Source: Candidatus Fokinia cryptica
GTDB taxonomy: Bacteria; Pseudomonadota; Alphaproteobacteria; Rickettsiales; Midichloriaceae
Direction of reading: 5' to 3'
Assembly (NCBI RefSeq): GCF_034359305.1
Contig: NZ_CP110343.1
Span: 638,182-702,181 of the forward strand
Length of the DNA: 64,000 bases
Part shown: piece after piece, positions 45,196 through 54,707 of the stretch
Layout of the letters: each line of letters begins with the position of its first letter
Numbering within the stretch: position 1 is the stretch's first letter
The notes under the pieces: generated by a model
Told to the model about the DNA's origin: nothing
Databases searched by the model: none
Seen by the model: only the letters and a program-made list of their open reading frames with translations
Program-made: the position numbers and the translations under genes

Positions 45196-47880
45196 CTAAA
45201 ATTCATATAGTTTAAAAAAATGCTCCAATAACTGTTCGGAAGTAAAACAAGCCTCTATGTTACCTATAGTAGCAACTGACATATTACCACCACCTTTCCC
45301 ACCTACAATCTCAAGCATTCTATCTACAACATCTTTAGCACTAATGCTATTTTCTAATGAAACTGAGAACACATCTAAAAAGGCTATTCCTGAAATTACA
45401 TTACGTTGGTATATCAAAAATATCTTTGGTAAAACATTATCGGTACTCAACTTTTTCTTAATTTCCTTTCCAGCCTCAGATAACATAATCTTAGAAGAAC
45501 CTTCTATACATATAGCATAAACAAATACTTTTGTTAATTTGGCAAATAAGAACTCTCGCTTAGCAACATCAGCACTATTTACGGCTTCTCTTATTCTAAG
45601 AGTATTAATATCTCTCTCTAAAGATTTATACTCAGATTGTAAAGTCTTTATCTTATCCAGCAACTCATGAGGTTTACATTTTAAAGATAAAACACATTCT
45701 CTAATAATTTCATCAAACGTAGTAAACATTTCAAATGCAGATTCACCAGTCACACACTCAATTCTTCTAATACCCGACGCCACTGATGATTCTCCAATTA
45801 TCTTAAATATCCCTATTACTCCTGTACTATTAACATGTGTACCACAACATAGCTCTATAGATTGACCTATACGTACCACTCTTACCTCATCACCATATAA
45901 TTCTTCAGCTAGACTTAATGCTCCATCTCGTATAGCTGCATCATAACTAGCATTAGTTACTATAACTGGAATATTTTCTCTTATTATAGCATTTACTCTC
46001 GTTTCTATCGTTAATCTTTGTTCTTTAGAAAGTGGTACATCCGATGCAAAATCAAACCTCAATCTTTCAGATGTAACAGATGAGCCCTTTTGTATAATAT
46101 GTTCTCCTAGAACATCACGCATCACCCTTTGCATAATATGAGTTGCTGAATGATTTGCGGCAATTTTTTTTCTCCTACTATAATCCACCAATAGTGTCAC
46201 AGTACTAGCATTAGTGTAAGCATTACTCAAAATACTGTGAATTCGATCTCGTGGTGCCAAAATGTGTCCTACAATCTCAGAAACTACAATAGTATTTATA
46301 ACTTCAAAATTTTCCCCATCTATCATGATAAAACCGCTATCTCCTATCTGACCACCAGATTCTGGATAAAATGGAGTAGCATCAAAAACTACAACATAAG
46401 ATTCTTTATCTGCAATTTTATGATAGCCTATAATCTTTGCTGTATACAAATTTTCATTGTCTGTTAGCTGATAACACATCATTTTAGGTACATGACCATT
46501 TTCCTTTAGCTCCAGCATAAAATGCTCTATACTAGAACTTTGTTGCACTCTAAAGCTAGAATGAGCCTTAGATCTCTGTTTCTGTTCAGCAAGTAATGCT
46601 TCAAATCTTTCTTCTTCTACAATCATGTTTTGCTCTCTCGCAGTATCTTTTATTATATCGTATGGAAAACCATATGTATCATGTAATTGAAATACCAAAT
46701 CTCCACTCAATACATTTTTCCCTTCTATAAGAAGCTTAGAAAGGTGCTCTTGTAATATTCTCATACCCACTGTTAGGGTCATACCAAAGCGCTCTTCTTC
46801 CTTCTTAATATCAATGGAAATCTGTGGATTGTGTATAAAAGAACATACTTCACTCATTCTGTTCATTACTACCACAGCTATAAGTTCCAGTACAGGTTCT
46901 TTTATTCCATGTATATGCAGGTACCTCATAGCTCTTCTAATAATTCGTCTCAACACATAACCACGTCCCTCGTTTGAAACAGAAATATTATCATGCATCA
47001 TAAAACACGCAGCTCTCATATGATCAGCGATTATTTTGAGCATACGTTTAAATTCATGAGGAAGTAGACGCCAATCATCGCAATACTTAAAATATCCTAC
47101 ATTTTGTATTATTCTAAAAATATCACCAATAATATCCAAAAAAATATCTATGTGAAAATTATCAGTAACACCCTGCAAAGCAGCTGCTAATCTCTCTACG
47201 CCTATTCCGGTATCAATACATTTTTTTGGTAATTCTATTAGTGTTCCATCGGATAATTTCTCATACTGCATAAAAACTAAACTCCATATTTCAACAAAGC
47301 GTTCTCCATCAACACCATATTCTGAAATTGAGCAATCGAAACTTTCCCCATTATCATAGAAAATATCCATGCATGGTCCACAAGGACCGTCATTTCCCAT
47401 TGACCAAAAGTTATCATTACTTTTAATTTTTAATATCCTACTTTCGGCAAATCCTGTAATTTTCTTACATAAATCAAAAGCTTCTTCGTCATCATAATAC
47501 ACAGATATCATTAATCTGCGCTTATCTATACATATTTCTTCTAAAAATTTCCAAGCATACAATATAGCTTCTTCCTTAAAGTAGTTGTCGAAAGAAAAAT
47601 TTCCAAGCATCTGAAAAAACGTGTGATGCCGCGCAGTATATCCTACATTTTCTAAATCGTTATGCTTACCTCCTGCCCTTACACATCTTTGACAAGTTGC
47701 AACGCTCTTATATAGTGGTACTTCCGCTCTTGTAAACCATTTTTTGAACTGCACCATACCAGAATTTACAAACATCATTGATGGATCATTCGGCAATACA
47801 AGAGGGCTAGAATCAAGTACTTTATGATCAAAACTCTCGAAAAAAGATAAAAAGCGAGCTATCAGTTCTTTAGTTTTCAT
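45196..47880 (-). CDS. alaS: Alanyl-tRNA synthetase
   Basis: Charges tRNA-Ala and edits mischarged Ser and Gly. The 894 residues have an aminoacylation domain (VLPNDPSMMFVNSGMVQFK near residue 28, then RCVRAGGKHNDLENVG). The editing domain has HSATHIMQ and the CCGTHVNSTG zinc/editing motif. The C-terminal C-Ala/DHHA1 part contains VVGGKGGG-type glycine residues (EIVGGKGGGNMSVA). It is full length, starts with ATG at 47880, 4 bp after infC, and is followed by map. Confidence 0.97.
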   Translation of the reverse strand: MKTKELIARFLSFFESFDHKVLDSSPLVLPNDPSMMFVNSGMVQFKKWFTRAEVPLYKSVATCQRCVRAGGKHNDLENVGYTARHHTFFQMLGNFSFDNYFKEEAILYAWKFLEEICIDKRRLMISVYYDDEEAFDLCKKITGFAESRILKIKSNDNFWSMGNDGPCGPCMDIFYDNGESFDCSISEYGVDGERFVEIWSLVFMQYEKLSDGTLIELPKKCIDTGIGVERLAAALQGVTDNFHIDIFLDIIGDIFRIIQNVGYFKYCDDWRLLPHEFKRMLKIIADHMRAACFMMHDNISVSNEGRGYVLRRIIRRAMRYLHIHGIKEPVLELIAVVVMNRMSEVCSFIHNPQISIDIKKEEERFGMTLTVGMRILQEHLSKLLIEGKNVLSGDLVFQLHDTYGFPYDIIKDTAREQNMIVEEERFEALLAEQKQRSKAHSSFRVQQSSSIEHFMLELKENGHVPKMMCYQLTDNENLYTAKIIGYHKIADKESYVVVFDATPFYPESGGQIGDSGFIMIDGENFEVINTIVVSEIVGHILAPRDRIHSILSNAYTNASTVTLLVDYSRRKKIAANHSATHIMQRVMRDVLGEHIIQKGSSVTSERLRFDFASDVPLSKEQRLTIETRVNAIIRENIPVIVTNASYDAAIRDGALSLAEELYGDEVRVVRIGQSIELCCGTHVNSTGVIGIFKIIGESSVASGIRRIECVTGESAFEMFTTFDEIIRECVLSLKCKPHELLDKIKTLQSEYKSLERDINTLRIREAVNSADVAKREFLFAKLTKVFVYAICIEGSSKIMLSEAGKEIKKKLSTDNVLPKIFLIYQRNVISGIAFLDVFSVSLENSISAKDVVDRMLEIVGGKGGGNMSVATIGNIEACFTSEQLLEHFFKLYEF

Positions 47881-47884
47881 AGAA

Positions 47885-48394
47885 CTATTTTAATGAAGAC
47901 AGGACAAGTAATAACCGCCTCCCTTCTGCCTTAACATCAGAATCAATTTTAGAATACTCTTTCAGATCTACTTTTAAACGATCTAAAAGTTTTATTCCAA
48001 GATCTTTATACATAATCTCTCTTCCTTTAAATTCAAGTATAACCTTCACTTTATGCGAATCTTGGAGGAAACGAATAGCATTATTTAACTTAACATCATA
48101 GTCCCCTTTTGCAATATTAGGACGAAATTTAATCTCTTTAACTTCAATAAATTTTTGTTTTTTCTTTGTTTCCTGCAATTTTTTCTGTTGAGCATATTTA
48201 TACTTTCCAAAATCTATTATCTTACACACTGGTGGTTGCATATTTGGAGATATTTCTACCAAATCCATCCCCGCATTTTGAGCCATTTTCAGTGCTTTTG
48301 TTAAATCAAATTTGCCAAGTAGTGCTCCATCAGCACCAACTACAGCAACGATAGGAGCAGTAATTTGCTCATTAATTCTATTACTAACGCTCAT
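47885..48394 (-). CDS. infC: Translation initiation factor IF-3
   Basis: Prevents premature 30S-50S joining and checks start-codon pairing. The 169 residues include the N-terminal domain start RINEQITAPIV and DFGKYKYAQQKK linker region, and the C-terminal domain VKEIKFRPNIAKGDYDVKL. The start is an ordinary ATG at 48394, unlike the rare AUU used for autoregulation in E. coli. rpmI and rplT, its usual downstream partners, are absent; alaS follows instead at 4 bp. Confidence 0.96.
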   Translation of the reverse strand: MSVSNRINEQITAPIVAVVGADGALLGKFDLTKALKMAQNAGMDLVEISPNMQPPVCKIIDFGKYKYAQQKKLQETKKKQKFIEVKEIKFRPNIAKGDYDVKLNNAIRFLQDSHKVKVILEFKGREIMYKDLGIKLLDRLKVDLKEYSKIDSDVKAEGRRLLLVLSSLK

Positions 48395-48499
48395 TTAAAT
48401 CGACTTCTAGAAAATCAATAACATAAAAAAGAGTACAAGGAATTATACAACATATAATGTTTCTCATAAAGCAATAACTTGAGTCATGATGCTATTACA

Positions 48500-50329
48500 T
48501 CATTTTTGTTGCACATAAGTACCAGGAGTGCAACATATTTTCAACTTATTAATCTCATCAATAGATTCTGATTTAGCTTTTTCACCGCTTAATTTATTCT
48601 CATTTAACCATTCAGCTAAATGAGTCCACCATGAACAATTAAACTTAGTGGCACTTTTATTCCAAAAATCAGGATCACTATGATACTTATCACAAACGAA
48701 ATACCCATATTTCTTTTTATAAGGAGGATTAACTATCCCTGCCACATGACCAGACTCTGTCAATACAAAACGGCTCATAGCATTATTAGAACATAATAAA
48801 TGAGTTTTATGTATAGCTTTCCATGGTGCTATATGATCTTCTTTTGCAGCAAGATTATATACTGGAACTGATATTTTATTTATATCTATAGTACTTCCCA
48901 TACACGAGTAAGTGCCCTTTATTAATTCGTTATTCTGATAAAAGTGCCGAAGGTAGCTTTTGTGCATTTTAAATGGTAAGCGAGTACAATCAGCGTTCCA
49001 ATACAATATATCGAAAGCTGAAGGTTGCTTACCTAGCATATAATTATTTATGTAGTAGTACCATAACATATCGTTAGCCTTGAGTATGCTAAATGTACTA
49101 AACATCGCATTACCATCCAAATATCCCTTTTCATCCATATGTTTTTCTAGCTTATCTAAAATTTGATTATCTATAAAAACAGATACCTCTCCAGAATCTG
49201 AAAAATCGAGCAATGTAGTCAATAGAATAAGAGAATTAATTGGATTATTCAGCTTAACTTCCATATATGATGCAATTATTGCGGATATAATGCCGCCTAA
49301 GCAGTACCCTATCAGATTAATTTTTACTTGACCTGTAATTTCCTTTACTTTATTTATCGCCTCTATAGCTCCATCTTTTATATAATCTTCTAAATCTACG
49401 TCTCTATATGAGGCATCAGGATTCACCCAAGAGATCACAAATACTGTATGTCCCTGCTCTACTAAGTATGAGACGAAAGAATTTTTTTCTTGTAAATCAA
49501 GTATATAGTACTTATTGATCCATGCAGTACATATAAGTATTGGAACTGTAAAAACAGTTTCAGTTTTAGGGTAATATCTTAGCAATTCAAACATTCTATT
49601 CTTAAATACCACAACCCCTTTTGTATAGGCGATATTTTCTCCAACCTTAAACGCTTCATCTGGTACAGTACTAATTTGCACCCAGAAATTGTCGTATTTT
49701 TCTATATCATGTAAAAGATTTTTAGCACCATTTTTTAGATTTTCACCTAATGTACTAGCAATACTTTCGAGAATTTCTTGATTATAAGATATAAAGTTAG
49801 TAGGACGGAACGTAAGTATCGTTTGCTTATAACAGAATTTTAAAAACCTCAACTCTTGTAATGTAATTGAATGAACTGCATTAGAACATTTTTGGAGATT
49901 TTCATAATTTTCTACTGTTTTTACAATACTATTAGAAATCTTGTCGTATGCTTCTAGTATATCTTTTGAGGCTTTCGAGTTATTGTCTTTCGCAAAGTTA
50001 CTAGTATTAAATGGAGAATTATAAGCATTGAGGTAATGCTCTAAGAAATATTTATAAGACTCACTAACATAGCCATGTACGTGAGGGTGCAATTGAGAAC
50101 TGTAGAATGCTACATTCTCTGGTATCATCCAGAATTTTCCATTTATAGCTATGAATTTCTCATAAAACACACCACCAATATCCATCATCAAGGAATTCTT
50201 ACTTAACTTTGTAAGTAGCTTCACAAGAGCATAACTATATAACAGAGATGATTGATACAAATTATTTTGAAGAGTTGAGATATTACAACAATTTTCAAGG
50301 GATTTTAGAGAGTTCTGTAGGAAGAACAT
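48500..50329 (-). CDS. phaC: Class I poly(3-hydroxyalkanoate) polymerase PhaC
   Basis: Polymerises hydroxyacyl-CoA into PHA storage granules. The ATG at 50329 gives 609 residues and follows the Shine-Dalgarno AGGTGAG at suitable spacing; a GTG three codons upstream falls within that site. The lipase-like box is GYCLGG, with Cys as nucleophile, near residue 345. The catalytic Asp is in KEDHIAPW and the His in SGHVAGIVNPP, as in class I synthases. No phaA, phaB, phaZ or phasin gene is nearby. It implies carbon storage, less usual in minimal intracellular genomes. Confidence 0.94.
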   Translation of the reverse strand: MFFLQNSLKSLENCCNISTLQNNLYQSSLLYSYALVKLLTKLSKNSLMMDIGGVFYEKFIAINGKFWMIPENVAFYSSQLHPHVHGYVSESYKYFLEHYLNAYNSPFNTSNFAKDNNSKASKDILEAYDKISNSIVKTVENYENLQKCSNAVHSITLQELRFLKFCYKQTILTFRPTNFISYNQEILESIASTLGENLKNGAKNLLHDIEKYDNFWVQISTVPDEAFKVGENIAYTKGVVVFKNRMFELLRYYPKTETVFTVPILICTAWINKYYILDLQEKNSFVSYLVEQGHTVFVISWVNPDASYRDVDLEDYIKDGAIEAINKVKEITGQVKINLIGYCLGGIISAIIASYMEVKLNNPINSLILLTTLLDFSDSGEVSVFIDNQILDKLEKHMDEKGYLDGNAMFSTFSILKANDMLWYYYINNYMLGKQPSAFDILYWNADCTRLPFKMHKSYLRHFYQNNELIKGTYSCMGSTIDINKISVPVYNLAAKEDHIAPWKAIHKTHLLCSNNAMSRFVLTESGHVAGIVNPPYKKKYGYFVCDKYHSDPDFWNKSATKFNCSWWTHLAEWLNENKLSGEKAKSESIDEINKLKICCTPGTYVQQK

Positions 50330-50333
50330 ATAG

Positions 50334-50340
50334 CTCACCT
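50334..50340 (-). promoter_or_regulatory. Shine-Dalgarno that decides the phaC start
   Basis: AGGTGAG, read on the minus strand, lies 4 nt before ATG 50329. The alternative start GTG at 50338 is contained in this sequence, so ATG 50329 is preferred. Clear Shine-Dalgarno sites are rare in this window. Confidence 0.6.
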
Positions 50341-50435
50341 AGTGGCAATTGATACTGCTAGAAATAGTGTATTATGTATAAAAAAAATATGCAAGCATAT
50401 AAAAGTCATCTTACATTAGATGTAAGTATAATAAT

Positions 50436-51458
50436 TTACAGTATACTAAGCGATTCGAAATATTTTACACCTTCAAAAGTTACTATCCTTCCTCTAGGAG
50501 TTTTCGTAATAAATCCTATCTGTATCAAGTATGGCTCTATATCATCTTCCACAGTATCCACAGATTCAGAAAGAGCTGTCGCTATACTTTCAATTCCTAT
50601 TGGGGTACCTCTACAATATCTTACAAGATATGTCATATATTTATAATCCAAACTATCTAATCCTATATTATCGATCTTTAATGCAGATAATGCCTCTCCT
50701 ACCATATCACGAGATATAGTACTATTTATTCCATTTTTTATCTCGCATAAATCTCTTATTCTTCTTAATAATCTAATTGAAATCCTTGGAGTACCACGCG
50801 ATGCCTTAGCTATAAATTCACATCCCTCCATCTCAATAACCATACCAAGTCGCTGAGATACATTCTTCACAATTAACTCCAGTTCCTTTACTGAATAAAA
50901 ATCTAATTTCAGTGGAATGCCAAATCTATCTTTCAAAGGTTTTGTAAGCATACCAGTTCTAGTAGTTGCTCCAATGAACGTAAAACGTGGTATTTGCATT
51001 CTATAAGATTTCGCAGTAGGGCCATCTCCTATAATGAGATCTATATAAAAAGACTCAAGAGCAGAATATAGAACTTCTTCCACATTTTTATTCATCCGAT
51101 GTATTTCGTCTACAAACAGTACTTCATTTGCTTTTAAATTGCTCAATATAGCTGCAAGCTCCCCAACTTTGTTTATTAAAGGCCCTGACATAGCCTTAAT
51201 ATTCACATTTAGTTCATTCGCAATGATATGAGATAGTGTGGTTTTCCCTAAACCGGGAGGACCATATATCAGTATATGATCCAACGGCTCCCCTCTATTT
51301 CTAGCAGCCTGTATGAAAATTTTTAAATTTTCCATATTAGCACCTTGTCCAACAAAGTCTTTGAGGTATTTAGGGCGTGCATCTAACTCCCCTCTACTAT
51401 CCTGAGCACTTGAATTACGAACAGGAAAATTGATTTCATCAATATCGCTTTTTTTCAC
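50436..51458 (-). CDS. ruvB: Holliday-junction branch-migration helicase RuvB
   Basis: Hexameric AAA+ motor that drives branch migration with RuvA. The 340 residues carry Walker A YGPPGLGKTT near residue 68 and Walker B VDEIHRMN near residue 118. TTRTGMLTKPLKDRFGIPL is the sensor region, and a winged-helix C-terminus ends with GFITKTPRGRIVT. It begins with GTG at 51458, which overlaps the murJ stop (GTGA), so translation is coupled to murJ. ruvA and ruvC are not adjacent. Confidence 0.97.
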   Translation of the reverse strand: MKKSDIDEINFPVRNSSAQDSRGELDARPKYLKDFVGQGANMENLKIFIQAARNRGEPLDHILIYGPPGLGKTTLSHIIANELNVNIKAMSGPLINKVGELAAILSNLKANEVLFVDEIHRMNKNVEEVLYSALESFYIDLIIGDGPTAKSYRMQIPRFTFIGATTRTGMLTKPLKDRFGIPLKLDFYSVKELELIVKNVSQRLGMVIEMEGCEFIAKASRGTPRISIRLLRRIRDLCEIKNGINSTISRDMVGEALSALKIDNIGLDSLDYKYMTYLVRYCRGTPIGIESIATALSESVDTVEDDIEPYLIQIGFITKTPRGRIVTFEGVKYFESLSIL

Positions 51459-52978
51459 AGTAAAAATCTATGAAAGAAAAGAGTAACTATTTCTACTCTC
51501 ATAATCCTCATTAAAATAAAGTAGAAACATGTAAGAACTAAAATAACTAAACATAATCCAAGTAAACTACCTATAACGTAAACACTTTTCAATATCAGTA
51601 TAACTATGCTGAAAATTATACCACACAGAAGTACCTTTGAACATTCTTTCAAAAAATGTTTACCGATATTTATATAATTCTTTTTCAGTGAATAAAGAAA
51701 TAATACTATTATTTCTACCGTTAAAGAGATAAATGAAGCAATTATAACAGCCTTATCGTCACAAGATGAAGATAATAACATTATTATCATCACTTGCACT
51801 ATAATCCCTATTGATGCTACTACTATCGGCATTACAGTATTATGCATAGCATGAAATATCGTAATAAATAGCCTTATTATAATTGCAGGAAGCACTATTA
51901 AAGCTAACATCTTTAATATTAAACCGGAACGTTGAATCGAATTTTCATCAAAAGCCCCATATCCTAAAAGATATCGTATTAGTTCCGTACTAAATAAGCA
52001 GATCCCTATGGTAGATGGAATACCAAGAGCTATACTCCAAATTATTCCTCTTTCTACAAGAAGAAACATACTTTTACTTGTATGTTTCTGTTCTTCAGAA
52101 AGCATACTAGGTATCAAAGGTAGAATAATAGTACCAAGAGTAGTACCAATTAGAGCTACTGGAAGCTGGATAATTCTATCTGCAAAGTAAAAATACGATA
52201 TAGAATTCTGATAATTAGACAAATAAATCATCGTAATATAACTATTAGCTTGGCGTAATACCGCGAAAACTATATTACGAAAGAATTTTGTTTGAAAAAT
52301 TTTCAAATATTGACGTGGAAATATGCTATAAGATAGCCTTACATTTTTCTTTTTAAGCCAGTATAACATCCAAATAAATTCTAAAAATCCTCCCAATACT
52401 ACAGCATACGCTAGACTAAGCAATGCTGACTTTAGCTGACGATCGTATAGCGTAATCCAATATAAAACTGCAATGAGTACAAAATTTAATATTACTTGAG
52501 TAAAAGGATAATATTGGTAGAATTTCATCGAATTAAGAATGCTACCATAAAAACAAGTCAGAGACATGAAGAATGAATACACAAACATTATTCTAGATGT
52601 ACTAACTGCTATTTTAGCGGTACTAGGATTACCATAAAGTCCAGGAGATACTACTTCTACAATCAGTGGCATACATATCTCGTACAGTAACAACACAATA
52701 ATCGAAACAAATATCAGTATAAAATGTAATTGACCCAATAATTGCTCTTCTCCACCAATACGTCTTTTTCTTATCTCGTTCAAAGTAGGAACTAACGCAT
52801 TATTAAATGCTCCATCTCCTAGTACACTTCTCCAAAAAAATGGCAATCTAAGACCTAATATGAATACATCACTTATAAAGCCAATCCCCACTACTGTACC
52901 CAAACAATAATCTCTAAGATAACCTATAATACGCGATACAAATGTTATACTTCCCAACTTTAGGGCACGACTAAACAT
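51455..52978 (-). CDS. murJ: Lipid II flippase MurJ
   Basis: Multi-spanning MATE/MOP-superfamily membrane protein that moves the peptidoglycan precursor lipid II to the periplasm. The 507 residues comprise about 14 hydrophobic helices. Conserved elements include SRIIGYLRD near the N-terminus, LGDGAFNNALVPTL (cf. GEGAFSQAFVP) near residue 55 and TTLGTIILPLIPSM near 285. It is divergent from ftsW with only 9 bp between start codons, and coupled to ruvB by a GTGA overlap. Together with murE, ftsW and tolQ it indicates a retained cell wall. Confidence 0.95.
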   Translation of the reverse strand: MFSRALKLGSITFVSRIIGYLRDYCLGTVVGIGFISDVFILGLRLPFFWRSVLGDGAFNNALVPTLNEIRKRRIGGEEQLLGQLHFILIFVSIIVLLLYEICMPLIVEVVSPGLYGNPSTAKIAVSTSRIMFVYSFFMSLTCFYGSILNSMKFYQYYPFTQVILNFVLIAVLYWITLYDRQLKSALLSLAYAVVLGGFLEFIWMLYWLKKKNVRLSYSIFPRQYLKIFQTKFFRNIVFAVLRQANSYITMIYLSNYQNSISYFYFADRIIQLPVALIGTTLGTIILPLIPSMLSEEQKHTSKSMFLLVERGIIWSIALGIPSTIGICLFSTELIRYLLGYGAFDENSIQRSGLILKMLALIVLPAIIIRLFITIFHAMHNTVMPIVVASIGIIVQVMIIMLLSSSCDDKAVIIASFISLTVEIIVLFLYSLKKNYINIGKHFLKECSKVLLCGIIFSIVILILKSVYVIGSLLGLCLVILVLTCFYFILMRIMRVEIVTLFFHRFLL

Positions 52979-52987
52979 TTTTCTTAC

Positions 52988-54205
52988 TTGAAAAATTCTA
53001 CTCTCTACTATATAGATCCACTATACTTCCTAGATACATTTAAGTCGAGTAAGAAGCACAACAACGTGACTAACCGATATTCTAAGAGTAATATACTATC
53101 AGCAAGGTTACCTTCCATGGATTATCTTACTATAGTAGTTACATTTATACTGTGTGGAGTAGGATTACTACTTCTTAGTACCGCAAGTCCAGCAAGCACA
53201 CAAAGATTAGGCATATCCGAACCTTTTCATTTCTTCCATCGACAGCTTATTTTTACTCTCGTAGGTGTTGTTGTGCTCTTTGCTACAGCATTTGCAAATA
53301 GAACATTTTATACGAAAGTAGCTTACATGTCCTTCATAATAGGCCTAGTGTTGCTACTTGCTGTACTCATTTTCGGCGAAGTAGTAAATGGCTCTAAGAG
53401 ATGGCTTAATATTTTGGGCTTTTCTATACAACCAACAGAACTATTGAAACCATTTTATGTTATTGTAACGGCACGTCTTATGTCGAAGGACGATTTTGTA
53501 GAAAATGCTCATTATATATTTTTATTTCACTCAGCAGTAGCACTGCTGATAGTAGTGCAACCAGATTTCGGTATGGCAATGACGTTTACTGCAGTATTTT
53601 TCATGCAACTTCTATGCTCTAATTTGCCATTTCTCAGTCTAATTAAGTATGTGTTATTCACATCTTCCATACTGCCATTAGCGTATATAATGCTCCCTCA
53701 TGTAAGAAAAAGAGTAGCACTATTTCTACGTTCCGATACAGATCATCTATCGCTTGGGTATCAATCTACAAAATCGATGTTATCATACGTTAAAGGAAGC
53801 TGGTTTGGCTCTGGCTTAGGAGAAGGAAAAATAAAATATCAATTACCTGACTCTCATACCGATTACATATTCGCCGTCGCAGCTGAAGAATTTGGTTCAA
53901 TTTTATGTTGTGCTATAGTAATGCTTTATGCAACAGTAGTAGCAAGGGGCATGATAAAAGCTATACGCTCCACCGATAAATTTTGTACACTAGTAATCGT
54001 TGGGTGTATCGGATATATTGCATTTCAATCAATTTTCAATATATCAGTTACACTTTCAATACTACCAAGTAAAGGTATGACATTGCCTTTGATTAGTTAT
54101 GGAGGTTCAGCTATGATAGGGGCATGTGTTCTGCTTGGTACTTACTTAAATTATTCCAAGCAAGAGGTATCTAAAAAAAGAATAAATGCACATATTCATA
54201 TGTAA
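52988..54205 (+). CDS. ftsW: FtsW/RodA/SpoVE-family peptidoglycan polymerase, FtsW
   Basis: Septal peptidoglycan glycosyltransferase. About 9-10 membrane helices follow a basic cytoplasmic N-terminus. Conserved motifs include GSKRWLNILGFSIQPTELLKP, the catalytic-loop region GYQSTKS with GLGEGKIKYQLPDSHTDYIF, and the C-terminal LISYGGSAMIG. The start is ambiguous: TTG at 52988 (405 residues), GTG at 53066 or ATG at 53117 (MDYLTIVVTF). The length is usual for FtsW. It is divergent from murJ and close to xseB. The two wall genes probably share an AT-rich divergent promoter zone that lies within their coding ends. Confidence 0.93.
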   Translation: MKNSTLYYIDPLYFLDTFKSSKKHNNVTNRYSKSNILSARLPSMDYLTIVVTFILCGVGLLLLSTASPASTQRLGISEPFHFFHRQLIFTLVGVVVLFATAFANRTFYTKVAYMSFIIGLVLLLAVLIFGEVVNGSKRWLNILGFSIQPTELLKPFYVIVTARLMSKDDFVENAHYIFLFHSAVALLIVVQPDFGMAMTFTAVFFMQLLCSNLPFLSLIKYVLFTSSILPLAYIMLPHVRKRVALFLRSDTDHLSLGYQSTKSMLSYVKGSWFGSGLGEGKIKYQLPDSHTDYIFAVAAEEFGSILCCAIVMLYATVVARGMIKAIRSTDKFCTLVIVGCIGYIAFQSIFNISVTLSILPSKGMTLPLISYGGSAMIGACVLLGTYLNYSKQEVSKKRINAHIHM

Positions 54206-54220
54206 AAATTTGCTCGAAAA

Positions 54221-54706
54221 ATGAATGAAAAAGAAACACTCTTGAGATTTGAGCGTAATCTTCAAGAATTATCAAACCTTACAAAGGAATTGAATGAGGA
54301 GAATACTCCACTCTCTAGTACTATAGAGCTTTATGAGAAAGGGATGAAGTTATGTAAAGAGTGCTATGCCGATTTAGAATGCATAAAAAAAATTATAGAG
54401 GTACTTCAAGACAATCATCAATCAATAAGTATAACTTCTGACACTAAAGCTCTTTCCTTTGAAAAAGCATATAAAAAAATAGAGGAAATATCACAAAGTA
54501 GCACAAGTAGACTTGAAGAAGCCTTTGAAAAAGCATGTATAGTACGTGAACTGAAGGCACACTGTGATAACTTATTGAGCTCTATGAAAGTAAAAATACT
54601 AGAAACGAAATCGAATGAAGAATCGAATATCGTTAAGAAATCTGACTTACAAGATAGATATTCTCAAAGTTATAACTCTGACTCGTACGATAAACATTTA
54701 TCTTAA
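54221..54706 (+). CDS. xseB: Exodeoxyribonuclease VII small subunit with two XseB domains
   Basis: XseB pairs with XseA to degrade single-stranded DNA. A normal XseB is about 80 residues; this one is 161. Residues about 9-60 (FERNLQELSNLTKELNEENT, then LYEKGMKLCKECYADL) match the whole XseB domain. Residues about 80-130 (SFEKAYKKIEEISQS, then EEAFEKACIVRELKAHCDNLL) match it again. The tail is Ser/Asp-rich and polar. The tandem arrangement suggests internal duplication, with one chain supplying two copies of the small subunit. The start is ATG at 54221. The symporter starts 1 bp after the stop. Confidence 0.82.
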   Translation: MNEKETLLRFERNLQELSNLTKELNEENTPLSSTIELYEKGMKLCKECYADLECIKKIIEVLQDNHQSISITSDTKALSFEKAYKKIEEISQSSTSRLEEAFEKACIVRELKAHCDNLLSSMKVKILETKSNEESNIVKKSDLQDRYSQSYNSDSYDKHLS

Positions 54707-54707
54707 T

